Made by a program: the position numbers and the translations under genes. Below are positions 11,301-23,800 of a stretch of 64,000 bases of DNA, in pieces (positions within the stretch are counted from its first letter, which is position 1; each line of letters opens with the position of its first letter). The stretch is from the NCBI RefSeq assembly GCF_005239225.2, contig NC_133300.1, positions 3,067,875 through 3,131,874 on the forward strand, read 5' to 3'. The notes under the pieces are model-generated. The model did not search any database and was not told where the DNA came from. It was given only the letters and a program-made list of their open reading frames with translations. Source of the DNA: Populus alba. Taxonomy: Eukaryota > Streptophyta > Magnoliopsida > Malpighiales > Salicaceae.

Positions 11301-13129
11301 AGGGGTAAGAAAAAGGTTGAAGTGTTAAGTGTTAAAGATGTTTGGTAAGTGTATCAAAATATAAGATGGCGGGGTTCAATAAATTTTTAAAATAAAAATT
11401 TATAGAAAATAATTAAAAATTAGGAAACGAAGTGTATTAGTAGGGCCTAATAGGGCCAAATAAGGAAAATGAAAGGAGAAATTGAGCGGTGAGGTGGAGG
11501 AAGGGAGAGAAATGCACAAAAATAAAAATAAAATTTTTTTTAACCCCTTTAACAAAGAAAGTTACCAAACAAGATTAATGGGGGTAAAAAATTAAGCCCC
11601 TTTTTGGTGGTTAAAAGTTTACCAAACAAGATTAAAAGGGGTTAAAAGTTAACCACTTTAACCCATTTTAATCTAAAATCAAAACCTTAGATGTATCAGT
11701 AGTTGTTTTAGAAGTATAAAAACAAAATCCAGGTAGTTAAAGATGTATTCCCATCATATGCAACAATTTTGCTTGCATCCTTAAATGATGCAGAATATTC
11801 AAGATAACAAAGTAATTCCCAGCAGAGAAATCTAACATTTTCTTCATAAAAATGCATCATATTATGGTTCTAAAACATAATATCGAGGGAAAGGAATTTA
11901 TCCGTCAACAAAATACCAAGAATCCGTGCATACACGCTGGACTTGAGTCCAAAGATATTGCAGAAGCAAGAACAAGAGGCTTCCAAAGGGAGAAACTTAT
12001 TTATGATCAACATTTTGTTCTCACTCCAGAACAAACAATTTCTGCCCTCTCTCTCTTTTATTAGATTTTTTAGTGGAAAACAGGTTGCTAGGCAAGTTAC
12101 TTAATTTATCAACTAAATTGAGGAACAGAGACAGATAAAGGAGAACAAAAGCTTCTGTACTAGAATATGTAGTAAAATGAAACTAACCTCAAGTGCATGG
12201 CAAACATTTTCCATCTCTGAATCAAAATCCGGTTTCTCCTTCTTAGTGACAAGTTCCAGAACAGCACAGCAGGACATCTCATCAGGATCAAAGATCGGTA
12301 ATGCAAAAGAACCCCGTACTTCATGATCAGCTGCCTGCTTTGCTCGTAAGTATTCACCCTTGTTATAATAAATTACATTTGACGTCCACTCTGGAACTTT
12401 GGAAGTAAATACACGACCAGGAAGCCCTAGAGTCAAACCAGGCTTCACTTCTGCAGGGAAGGTAAATGTTCTAGACACCTCTCGGAACCCTGCTAGCTTT
12501 TCGTCAAGCAAGTATGGTTGCTCTGTAGTGCTTAACATGTATTGATTCCCAATCCTTCTGGGAACCCACACTTGTGCCAAAAAACTCCCTCCAGATGAAA
12601 CCTTCAACAAGGATAATGCCCTTAGCATCCTCTCATCAAGTGATGGTGCAAGTGGCCGAGCAATAATATGATCTGTCAAGTTTGAGAAACCATTTTGTTG
12701 ACCAGCATCGTTACTGTGCTTTGCACCCAAATGATCAGTATCAATTGAATCTGAGGGATAACAAAAATGGGAATTTATTTGCTGAAGCGCCACTTTATCC
12801 CCACCACTGTAAGAAGTTCCAGCAGCATTTGTTGTATTTTGTACAGGAGCAGAATTTTGTGCTGCAAAACTTCCTGGATCAAAGGATGGATAGGATGTTG
12901 ATGGAAAGGATGGCATTCCAAATGGATCAAGCATTTGATCCATAGCTGATGGGTTGTTGCACAATTCAGCATAAATATCAAAATTCATAAGCTCCGAAAA
13001 ACTGTTGAATGGATCCTCAAGAAGTAAATTCCTCGGGGAACCATCTAAAGGTGTGACACCATCCATCTGAGCTCTTGGAGAAGCCCAGTAACCCGTCCCC
13101 TTTTCTTTTGACGAGAAGGGGTTCTCCAT
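8302..13129 (-). CDS. NIN-like protein of the NLP8/NLP9 type (RWP-RK transcription factor), 5 coding exons
   Basis: NLPs are nitrate-responsive nuclear transcription factors that bind nitrate-responsive promoter elements; Arabidopsis NLP8 drives nitrate-promoted seed germination. Coding exons are 13129-12188, 10964-10920, 10727-9969, 9855-9732 and 9395-8302, all GT-AG and in phase, giving 987 residues. The N terminus [11 protein letters not shown], and ELMNFD with CNNPSA, match NLP8/9 rather than NLP1-7. The GAF-like N-terminal region spans exons 1-3 ([21 protein letters not shown]; then [36 protein letters not shown]). The RWP-RK domain (about 590-650, with RWPSRK at 640-645) is split by intron 4. 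A PB1 domain (about 884-966) carries DDEDEW and SDSDL. The ATG at 13129 is chosen because the open frame upstream of it has only a TTG and because the family begins MENPF. Intron 1 (10965-12187) carries a MITE. Upstream 5' UTR exons are likely but not located. Confidence 0.93.
11207..11686. mobile_element. Tourist-like (PIF/Harbinger-type) MITE in NLP intron 1
   Basis: A 480-bp element flanked by TTA on both sides (11204-11206 and 11687-11689). Its ends are GGTTGCATTTGG on the left and, reverse-complemented, GGTTTTGATTTT on the right. Near both ends it carries short repeats based on GTTAAGTG and AAAGGGGT, and it has no ORF. TTA duplications and GG-starting ends fit PIF/Harbinger relatives; the class is inferred. 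It lies well away from the intron's splice sites. Confidence 0.7.
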
Positions 13130-13716
13130 TTTTATACAATCAAGCACTCTCCTAATAACCTCTCCCCTCTTTTCAATCAGAGTACCATCCAAAGGAACTT
13201 AATTGACCTGATTCTTCCTCTCATATTACTACACTTGAACTCAACCTTCAAATTCATTAAGGTTTCCCTCTTTCCTCTGATTTTGTCCACCCTCTAAACA
13301 AAACACCTCGATTTCATCTCTTTTAACCTTCTTTGTTTTTTATTTGAACAACTACAACCAACTCAGGTACTCTTAAAAAAGCAAGCCCTTTACCTCTTTC
13401 GCCCGCAATAACCCACAGAACTAAATCTCACCTCCTTCCAATCCTGCATAAATATAGCAGCACAAGACCATAAATCAAGATATATCAGCTTTCAGCTACC
13501 ACTAAAAACATGTCACTACATGCGCGGTCTAATTAATACATCACTCGGCAACAACAATCTAATAACATGACATCCAAAAATTTTGCAGTCTCCAAAGCTT
13601 CCGTGATTTAATGGAGCACTAGTCCAGACTCCACAATCAACAATAACTAACAAGACCCACCTCCAAGTTTGTCCCCCTCGCACAGATAAGAACATAAACA
13701 TAACTAAATATGAATA

Positions 13717-13935
13717 AAGATTGTGTCTTTGTTATGCATATGTGTATAAAGCTTGAGTTTTTTTTTTTTTATGTGGGTTTGCTCAGAAATGGTCAACAAA
13801 GACACTGAATGATTGAATTCAAAGTAAAAGATTGTGTCTTTGTTATGCATATGTGTATAAAGCTTGAGTTTTTTTTTTTATGTGGGTTTGCTCAGAAATG
13901 GTCAACAAAGGCACTGAATGATTGAATTCAATGTA
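13717..13935. repeat. 110-bp direct tandem duplication upstream of the NLP gene
   Basis: The block at 13717-13826 is repeated almost exactly at 13827-13935: both contain TTGTGTCTTTGTTATGC, a poly-T run of different length, and TGGTCAACAAAG followed by CACTGAATG. A weaker third echo (CAGAATGATTGAAATC) follows near 13960. The block lies about 590 bp 5' of the NLP start codon, in promoter or 5' UTR territory. Confidence 0.85.
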
Positions 13936-14499
13936 CAAGAACAAAAGTGAATCAAGACCACAGAATGATTGAAATCAATGTAAAAGAACTAAACTCCAAC
14001 AAGACCACATACATAACATCAAACTTAACCTTAAAAGAAACAAAATTGTCAAAAAAAACACAACCACTTACAAATCCCAATCTCCTCGAAACTTTGCGAT
14101 TTGTTTCAGTATGGAAGAAGACAAGGGAGAGAATCAAGTTTTGAAGGGAGAAAGAGGGAATGCCGTGTATGAGTAATTACTAAAAAGGGAAGCCCTGGTG
14201 AGCAGGTAAGTAGCAGGTTTGGATTTGGCGAGCTGATGCCGGTGCTAGATGTTTCTATGCAGAAGACCTCGCGTTTACTAAGAATAGAAATGTTGGTTAT
14301 CCTAGTAAATTCCAGGAGCAATAGTAGTAACCGTAATGGAATAGAGGAGTTAACCATGCGCAAAGACAAGCGAACTCAGAATATATTTTCTTTTAATTCA
14401 CTGTTTTATGTTAGAATTTTGAAAAAGGGTAGGGTAGTAAATCTGTTAAAAGTTAATATTCTCATACAGCTTCAAAGGACGGAAGAGGCTGTCTGGTAT

Positions 14500-14680
14500 T
14501 TCAAGTGTTTTTAAAATATTTTTTATTTTAAAAAATATTAAATTAATTATTTTTTTAATAGATATATATTTTTAAAAGTTTTAATGTTTTAATATTAAAA
14601 AATAAAAAAATTTTAATATATTTTTAAATAAAAATCACTTTTAAAAAAGTAGTAAATATCAAAATATCAAATATACGTTA
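14500..14680. repeat. Dispersed MITE-like repeat, one of at least nine copies
   Basis: This is one copy of an AT-rich repeat built from AAATATTTTTTA, TATTAAAATAAT and, in better copies, TTTTTGACATC plus CACATCAAAACGAT. Other copies lie near 16080-16215, 20925-21065, 21230-21400, 21780-21915, 23440-23640, 25520-25690, 27405-27560 and 59885-60105, in both orientations. Some copies have GTTTG-like and CCAAAC-like ends (for example 23440-23640). The copies are diverged and their boundaries are approximate. Confidence 0.55.
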
Positions 14681-15084
14681 AAAAGGGTGGTTTGACAATG
14701 ATTTCAATCTTATTAAAAATATCAAAATGATATTTTTTAAATATATTTAAAAGTATAATAATAATTATTTTTTAAAATAATAATTACTTTTTAAAATATT
14801 TTTTATTTAAAAATATATAATAATATTAAAAAAATAATGATACGTTGTTCATTAAATAAATAAATAATTTCAAAATGGTAAAATTCCTCAATCGTCCATA
14901 ATGAAAGAAACAAACTCATGATTCTTGATTTGTAAAGATATGTTGTTCGGTACTTTTTTTTATTTTTCTATTTAAATCGAATATAAACATATAGTCGAGA
15001 CATAGTTATCTTGATAAATAATATATATCTATTCAGTTATGAAAAATATATAACTTCTAGAAGATTAAAAAAAAAAAAGTCATG

Positions 15085-16015
15085 GGTTTTTTTTAATTGG
15101 AAAGTATTTTTTTTTAAAAGTATTTTTCTTGCAAAGTGCCTAAAAAATGATTTATTTTTTTATATTTATTGGTCTCATGAAAAAAAATTAGAAAAAAAAA
15201 AATTGATGTTTAATTATATCATGAACAATAAGTTGGAAAATGACTTATTAATATTTTAAATTTTTTTCAAGTTTATTAAAAAAACGATAACTAAATATTA
15301 TAGATAAAAAAAGTTGGAGGATGAAATTGAAAAGAAATCTAATTTCATAAACTACTTTAAATAAAAAAATAACAATTAAAATAATAAATAATAAATTTGA
15401 CAGAAAAAAAATATGAAAGATAATTAAATATATATATATATATAAAAATTATAAATTATTTCAAATAAAAATAAATAGCAATCAAAAGAACAAGGACTAA
15501 ATATGATAGATAAAAAAATAATTTAAAAAATAATAAAATAAAAGCAAATAATAATAAATAAATAAGGATCAAAGTTGACATAAAAATTAAATTAAATTAA
15601 ATTTTAAGGTCAAAACAAAATATATAACAATAAAAAAAAACAAGGACCAAATATGATAAAAAAAAATTAATTAAAAAATAATAAGAGAAAAACAAATAAT
15701 AATAAAAAATAAGGACCAAAGTTAATATAAAAATCAAATTAAATAAAATTTTAAGGGATGAAATTGAAGAAGAAAAAGATTCAAAACAAAACATATAACA
15801 ATCAAAAGATTGAGAATTAAACTTGATATAATCAATAAATAACAAAATATTTCAGAATTTTCCATAATTTATGAAAATTATTTCAAGTTAATTTTTTCTT
15901 TGACTGAAAAATATTTTTCATTAATCAATTTTTCTAATAATAAACAAATATAAAAAATTTTAGATAGCAATTTTCAAAAATATCATTTTTCATGAAAACA
16001 AATAGGGTTATACAA
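15085..16015. mobile_element. MITE relic, same family as the one at 49787-50588
   Basis: This block shares ordered segments with the element at 49787-50588: AAGTTGGAAAATGAC, a GATGAAATTGAAAAG block, tandem AAGGACCAAATATGAT and AAGGACCAAAGTTAAT blocks, and ends related to GGAAAGT and CATGAAAACAAATAG. It is more AT-rich and more decayed than that copy. Its ends were not resolved. Confidence 0.5.
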
Positions 16016-18332
16016 TTTATTTGTTTTTGTGGTAAACATTTTGTTTTCCAAAAAAAAAAATTAACTTCTTTTGTTTAAGATTATTTTTTAGTGTTTTTAG
16101 ATCGTTTTAATATGTTAATATCGAAAATAAATTTATAAAAAATAAAAAATATTATTTTAATATATTTTAAAATAAAATATGTTGTAAAATATAATTATTA
16201 CTATATTATCAAACTTACTAGTGCATGTGCTTTCTTCATAAATAGAGGAGTTTACAACAAAAATTCTTAAATATATATTCAACCTTTTGGATGTATAGAA
16301 CTCATTCATCTATCCTCTTTAATTTTGTTTGTGAAAAACAATATCATTGTTTATTTGGACAAACCAAGAATAACATAAAACAAGTAAAGAGCCTGAATTT
16401 ATGTGTGTTTAGTAATGTGGTGTAGACTAGTCATAAAAAAATCACATAAAAAAATTAATTTAATGTTTTTAAGATGAAAAATAATTTGAAAAATAAGCTA
16501 AACCACAAAAACAAATCCTTGCTTCCTTTGTTATGTTGAAGTTGAAGATAAAAAAGCATAGTAATGGAATTTGAGCTAATCTAAGTTTTAAGTTATAAGT
16601 TAAGTGGATTAATATAGATTAATCAAATGGATATGATTTTAATTTTTTTATATTAAAATGATGTTATTTTGGATTTTTTAAAAAAAATATTAAATTGGGT
16701 TTTAATAAGATTTTTATCAAGTTACATTGTTACATGTTGGTGCAACTGGTTTAATAATTATGACAAGAAGTGAAATAATAGCTTAATAATTTGTAAAAAA
16801 AGAATCAATAAAAGCTCATTATTATCCTACTCATCCTTCTCCCATCAGCATTGTCGATAGCCTCACCTTTTTGAAAAGAAAATTAATGGTGCGGTCCAAA
16901 TGATAAGTTTACATTTATTGTGAAATTTAATTTTCCATGGAAAAGTCCTTGCACGACTTGGAAAATCGTATAAGAAAAGGATACTTTTCACACACCATAG
17001 AAAGTAAAACTCCATTACAGACTCTCCTTTAGTAAAGAAGATGACTTCCAGCAAATTACCAATTGCTAGCTGGTAAAAATGACATAAATTTCAAAGATAG
17101 GTTGATGTTTTCTAGGGCATACTTCAATTTTACCCCTATTGTTCTCTAATGTTGCACATCCATCCCTAAAAGTTCATGTGCTCCTCCTAATTGTTTGGAT
17201 AGCTAGAAAAGGTCTTTTATTTTTCATTGTTTTTATCTACCACTCTTGTTCTACTCATATTTTATTTTGTACATGAGATACTTAGTATTAGAAAGCATTT
17301 GGTTATTGTTTTATGATAAAAGAGACGGAGATAATAAAGAAAAAACATGATTGATTAAATAAATAAATATATAAACATATAATAAATTTGTTATTGTTAT
17401 AATTGGAGAATGAATTTTTATACTTTTAAAATTAAAAAACAAAAACCAAAGAGACTTGTTCCTGGTCTTTATCTTTTTTATCTCAAAATAATAATCAATT
17501 GCTATATTAAATCCACTTAAAAATTAAAGAAACAAAAGTTCAAGTTGGGATTTTTATTGGCTAGTTCATTATAGTGATCAAAATAGAAACTTCTGAAAAC
17601 TCTAAGAATAATATTGAAAGATTTTAAATCACATGGATAAAGATAGGAAATTGTTGAACATGTAGGGGTATAAAATATAGTTTACACTAGGTCATTCCCC
17701 CGCACCTCACGCTGACTTGTGTGAATTTTCTTTAAACTTTAAAAAATAATGTTGCTAATGTGTTTTTATGGTAAAAAATTAAATTATATAATATTCACGA
17801 CTCGAGAATAAAATAATTTTCATAGAAAATAAATTATAAAATTTAATTCCTGATAAATTTAATATTAAATAATAAAATTAAATAAAAAAATAATAAAAAA
17901 AAAACAATGAATAATACTTTGTAAAGAGAGGGTTGAGTTCTCCTCCTCTTTTAGTTTATGGTAACTAGCTTTGGTGCCGACACTTTGCCACAGCGTTTAA
18001 CTATTTTTTTTTTTTATATAAAAAATAATATTTAAATGCTGAGATGAGGTGAAAAGGGACATAAAAAATCAATCATGATAAATCTATAACAATAGCAATT
18101 AAAGCTGAGCCAACTAAATATATCAAATCAAATCTATGATTTAAAATTTAAATTGAAATAACCTGATCAAAATATAAAAATAACTATAAAAATATTTTAA
18201 AAAAAACTATACTAAGTTGTCAAACTCACTCGAGTAATAACATATAAAACACCTATCTTACGCCAGACATAGAAAAGAGATCGGCAATGACATGATCCCA
18301 CTGGCATAAATTCTCGAGGAGAATTGGAAAAT

Positions 18333-18359
18333 AATAATAATAATAATAATAAAACAAAG

Positions 18360-18394
<35 letters not shown>

Positions 18395-18415
18395 TAGTGG
18401 GGGCGGGCGGGGGGG
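18333..18415. repeat. AAT and TA microsatellites next to a G-rich tract
   Basis: An AAT run (about 18333-18352) and a TA run (about 18361-18396) are followed at 18399-18415 by three G blocks separated by single C residues, the last block being seven G long. The G tract meets the usual G-quadruplex pattern. Open frames through this stretch are artefacts of the repeats. Confidence 0.8.
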
Positions 18416-19546
18416 CGATCGAGACGTGTGGTGGAAGCTCATAAATCAATAATTAAGAGAATCATGTACTGTTCATAGAATCTTGAGCCACGAGAAATGA
18501 AGAAATTGTTGAAGAAAGAAAAAGATTTTTTTTTGTCCCTTCCAGGCGATCAGAAAATAAAAAACAGTTAATATATTCAAGATAATTATAAATTCAAAAT
18601 ACCATTTCAATGCATTCTATTTTATTAGATCCGAAATGTAATATAATACTAAAAGATGAACGGGATATAAACAATTCCAATAAAAAAAATTTCTGGAATA
18701 AAAATTTATTAATTTTTTAATCTATTTCATGATCAAAATAAAAGAGGAGGGGATACACGTTACACCATAATTTTAAATAAAATAGAGATTTCAAGAAATT
18801 TTATATAGGAATTATCAACATATAAGATATTTTATTAGAGATATATGTGTAATAATTTATGTTATGGGGTTTACACATACTTATAATTGTTGTTATAACT
18901 AAAATGAAAAATGTTTTTTTTTATTGAAAATAATCAATACTGGATAGTTAAATATTTATTTTTATTTTCTTTTATCATTCGGGAAATACCATAGAATAAT
19001 GAAAAAAAGATGATGTTTTTTTTTTAATGTTTTTCCTTTCTAATATTGAAAATAGCACTGGTGAATTTTTTTTTTTTATATAAAAATAACATAGTTGTGA
19101 AAAACCATTGTTGACATACATGTGATATTTTACACACACAAAAAAAATCATTAAGAGGAAATAAAGTATTTTGAAAAGTAAAAATATTGTATTTAAAAAA
19201 CTTCTATCCATGTTTTTTAAAAAATCATAAATTTTTAAAAAATAAAAAAAAAAAAACACTTTAAAAAATAACATAAATATATTGCTTGCACTATTAGGAA
19301 CAACAAGATAATAAAACAACACAACCAATATAATTTTTTAAGGTTGCGTTGTTTTTAGTAGCGCAATTTTCATAATTTTTTTATTTTTATTTTTAAAATT
19401 TTGAAATATATTAATTTGCCAAAACCCTTTTTTTTATATAAATTGTTATTTAAGAAAAAAAAAATGAATAAGAGGTGTCATGTGGTTATGTGATAAGGCT
19501 CTAACATTCATTAAACATGGGAAGCACCTATCCATATGTTTAATTC

Positions 19547-20466
19547 GCATAGTTATTAAATTCGGTCTGGGAATTGACCCGGCTGAGGGGCTGGTTCTTG
19601 GGTTTTATGGGTCAACCCATATCAACCTAAAAATTCACTAATTTTTTTTTAATAAAAAAAGCTGTAGACAATAGCTTCAACACAAAAATAACATTCCCAC
19701 AACTTTATAATTTACCTTTCCTTGCCAAATGGCTCCAAAAAGCAAATGCTACGGGGAATGCCCCACACACAAAACCTAAACTTTTCCCTCTCTGTCAAAT
19801 AAAACAAGAAGCCACCGCTCCCCTAGCTTTTAGATTTTCTCTCCCAAAACCAGCCTCTCCCAAAACCAGCCAAAGCTTCCCTTTTTGCTTGGCCAAAACA
19901 ACTATCATGCCCAACTGACTATCAAAAATTAGAAGATAAAAGACATTCTCTTCCCTTCTTTCTTCACTCTCGTTCTAGAAGGCATTCCATCAAGCAGCAG
20001 GAGACTAGAGAGCCACGACTTCCGTCATCCCTCTCTCAGTCACCCCCCTGGTTTTTTGGCCAAAACTAGGGAGCCCCTCCTTCTTCCCCAGCCGCCTCCG
20101 TCTCTTGGCCAAACCAGAACCGCCGCCCACCGACACAGGAGACCAGCTCGACCAGCCTCTCCTTTGACCAGCCTCCAACGACAGCATCCCTCACTCTCCT
20201 TTCCTCTCTGCTGCTGCTAACAACAACTAATTGCAAAAAAGATGATGAAATAAGAAGGGAGGCCGAAGGACAGAAACCACATTTGAAAAGGGGGAAAAAA
20301 CCGGGTCTCGTCCGGGTTCGCCCGGGTCGTCCGGGTCATGGGTCGACTCACCAGGTTGACCGGGTTTTGCCGGGTTGTTGCATCAGCCGGTCTTTTAACA
20401 AACCCGAATTGGGTCGGCCGGGTCCCGGGTCAACCCACCGGACCAGTCCAGGTTTAATAACTGTGC
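19547..20466. mobile_element. 920-bp non-autonomous DNA transposon with GC-rich cargo
   Basis: The left end reads GCATAGTTATTAAA. The right end, reverse-complemented, reads GCACAGTTATTAAA. TAATTC flanks the element on both sides (19541-19546 and 20467-20472). Subterminal regions are rich in CCCGG and GGGTCAACCC. The interior (about 19730-20230) is a C-rich, leader-like sequence very different from the AT-rich surroundings and without a credible ORF. The superfamily is open: the TIRs and duplication could fit a MULE or hAT derivative. Confidence 0.65.
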
Positions 20467-20769
20467 TAATTCGTGGCTTGATGGTAATACGAGGTAACAG
20501 ACGACAAGACACGTGTCCTCAAAGGAAATTGATTGATAGCAAAATATATATCTTAAAAATGACAAGAGTAAATTCCTGAGATGAATTATCGCATGTATAG
20601 CTTTTGTTGTGATTACGATTGCTGTTTAATTCCTTGAATTGTTGGTGGAAAGCAATATTATTTTAAAAGTGACGAGCAGATTTCCAGGTCTTATTATTAT
20701 TATTATTTATTAATGTAGGTGTTTGGACAGTTTATGCACACCTTAATTAATCTTACGAGCTTTGAAGTT

Positions 20770-20885
20770 AACAGTCATGTAAGCCTTCAGTGACCATTAT
20801 ATTAGCAATCATAGAGCTCGAACTTGAGATCATAGGAAAAGCAAACCCCTTGGTCACAAGCTCTTACCACTGGACTACTTACTAA
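20770..20885 (-). mobile_element. tRNA-derived SINE
   Basis: On the minus strand the sequence contains an A-box-like TAGTCCAGTGGTAAGAGC (complement of about 20860-20877), followed after about 35 bases by a B-box-like AAGTTCGAGCTC (complement of 20814-20825). This spacing and order are those of a tRNA-derived polymerase III promoter. No cloverleaf could be drawn, so a functional tRNA gene is unlikely. Confidence 0.6.
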
Positions 20886-23800
20886 ATGGTTAGATTATCG
20901 TGTCTTTGTTTAGCATCATCAAGTTTCTAATATGTTTTTTTTTTATTAAGATTTTATTTAAAAAAAATTAATTTTTCAGTGTTTTTAAATTGCTATAACG
21001 TATTGATATAAAAAAATGTTAAAAATTAAAAATAAATTATTTTAATATATTTTTAAAAATAAATTCCTGAGATGAAATTGACTAAAGTGTATGTCATGAA
21101 TTACTATATGCATAGCTTTCGTTGTGATTGTGATTGCTGTTTAATTCCTTGGAGAATTGTTTGAAAGCAATTTTATAATAAAATTGATTAATAGATTCCT
21201 GAGTCTTTGTTTAGCATTATCGAGGTTGAATTTATTTTTTATTATGATTTAATTTTTTTTAAATTAATTTTTTCAGTAATTTTACATTGTTTTTCTAAGT
21301 TGATATAAAAAATAAATTTTAAAAAATAAAAAAATATTTTTTTAATATATTTTCAAATAAAATATATTTTAAAAATAATAATTACCACTTTCTCGAAAAC
21401 CTCCGGAAAAAAAAAACAGATGTCTCCAAAGTGCATGCATGCACGTAGATGCATGAATGGTTGCATTTATAGTTTTTGGTTGTGGTTCATGTTTCCTTAA
21501 AAGTTGAGGCAGTTCAGAGCTGCTAAAAACGTTTGAAAGTCTCGACTACATAAAGGTGGAAAGCATATTTATCTCCACAACTTTTCCGTGCGAGAAATAT
21601 AGTAAGTGTTTGCACTATAGGAGGTTCAGTGTACATGAGCACATTTCCACATACATTTGATCTCCTTTCGTGGAGCTCTCATTTGCCTATGGAACCCTTG
21701 GTGGAAAGCTGGAGATGCCATATTCACCTAGGGTGGCTGGATGGTCGGAAAGGTAGAGAAAACTATATTATATCTGGTGTGAATATTTTTTAAAATGTTT
21801 TTTGTTTGAAAATATATTAAAATAATTTTTTTTTGTAATTTGTTAAAAACTATTTTCTAACACTATCACATCAAAACAATATGAAAACACTAAGAAAAAA
21901 ATAATATGAAGTTAAGATAAAAAATTTAATTTTGTCCCTCAAGATAGAAGTAGATATGAGAACATGGATTTTGCATTGTGTTTGGCCGGTTTAATAAAAT
22001 GATAGATACAAAAAGAGATTGATTGAAATAATAGGAATAAAAATATATATTTGGAATAGTTTTAGAGCTATATTTTTAAAATATAAAGTATAAATAGACA
22101 TGTTTCATTTTCATCCACTATTCTTATCTTTTTTATTATGAGACAATAACAAAAAGAAAATTACTTAATAAATTTTATATTTTTTATCTTATGAGATTAA
22201 GTTGGTTAATATAACAACTAATAAATTTCAAGTCAAAAGTACGGACCATGTACTTTTCTTTTTGATAAGAGAAAGAAAAATAAATATACATCAAAGAAAA
22301 ATTAAATTATCATTATTGACGCAAATCAATCTACTAGAAAAAGAGTATGGTAATACTTTCAATGATAAAAAAAAATATGTTTCTGAACATGGAAAAATGT
22401 CATATGCATCGGGAAGTGTGCTTCAAGCACATCACCTTTTTGCTTTATTTTTTATATTTATTTAAATATTAAATTACCTCTAAGTTTAAGTAATAATAAT
22501 AAAAAAAAAACATTGAGATAAAAAAAACCCCTTAATTCTAGGTTTGAAATTCTCATTTAGGGGTATTTTTGTAAAAATACATGAAAAGATCTCAATTCAC
22601 TTGATTGTTAGTGTTTCAAATAGCTAATGTACTATTTTTTTTTTTTTTGATAAAAAGACAAAACTATCATTATATCATTCAAGCGAATTACATTGTTTTC
22701 CATAGTTCATTTTACTTCTTTTAATAATGAGGATATGATCCTAGTACTTGAAAAATTGATCAAAATATTAAATTTTAATTTTAATTTATATTGATCAAAA
22801 TATTAAATTTTCCAAGTTATAGTACTTGGAAAATTGAGACTTTTTAGTTGAGCTATGGAAAGTTCGATTCTCATATATATCAAGCCCATTATCATTTGAA
22901 ATCTCACTTTCTTAGCTCACTTTTTTCCTCTAATTCGGTAAACCAAAGTCACTTACGAAAAATGTTATTGTCACACATGAATGATAGAACCTTGTCCTCA
23001 TCTAATAAATGCATGCCTTTGTGTGCATTTGTATAAATAGTGGGTCTCTACAATACACAACTATACATGTCTCGATTAGATTCAATTGTAATGAAAAATA
23101 ATATTTATCCATTCAGCATTTAACCACAATTTTAAAATCTAATCCAATGTAAAGTCTAGATCACAAATTAAAACAATCCACTTCTAAACTATTAAAAAAA
23201 TAAAATCAAAACCAAGTCTTTCTAGCATGAAAAAAAACATTCACGAATTAATTACTAGATTTTGACTGGATTAGACCTAGATTATGAGACCAATTGAAAT
23301 ATCTTAAGTTTCTAACCAGATCAGCCATATGTTTTTTTTTGAAAACCAAGACCGATCTAGACCCTGAATCAACTTGCTGGGCAGTCCAGGATTTAAGAAT
23401 ATATATTAAACACCCAAATATAAAAATATTATTACTTAGATAACGTTTGTTTTTGCAATTAAATTGTGTTTTTGAAACTTGTATTTTATATTATTTTTTT
23501 AAAAATAACTTTTTAGGTGTTTTTTGATTAATTTGATATGCTGATATCAAAAATAAATTTTAAAAATTATATATATATAAATATTTTAATATATTTCTAA
23601 AAAAATATATTAAAAAAACAACTATTTTTACAATGCCAAACTCTACACTAGTACGATACTAGTGGTAATCAATTAAACCAATGTTTAGAAATGTAAGTGC
23701 CCATGTTAGAGCTTCCTATTACTTACATTTTGTGAATTAACAATCAAAATTAGGAACAATTTATAACTTTAATTAGCTTATCATTGTTTTGCTCCAGTCA

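Noticed and set aside
13130..13192. Upstream extension of the NLP reading frame
   Set aside because: It begins at a TTG, and the family N terminus starts at the ATG at 13129.
18212..18449. Open frames rich in Ile/Tyr
   Set aside because: They are translations of the TA and AAT microsatellites.
20770..20885. A tRNA gene on the minus strand
   Set aside because: A and B boxes are present, but no acceptor, anticodon or T arm can be paired, so a SINE is the better call.
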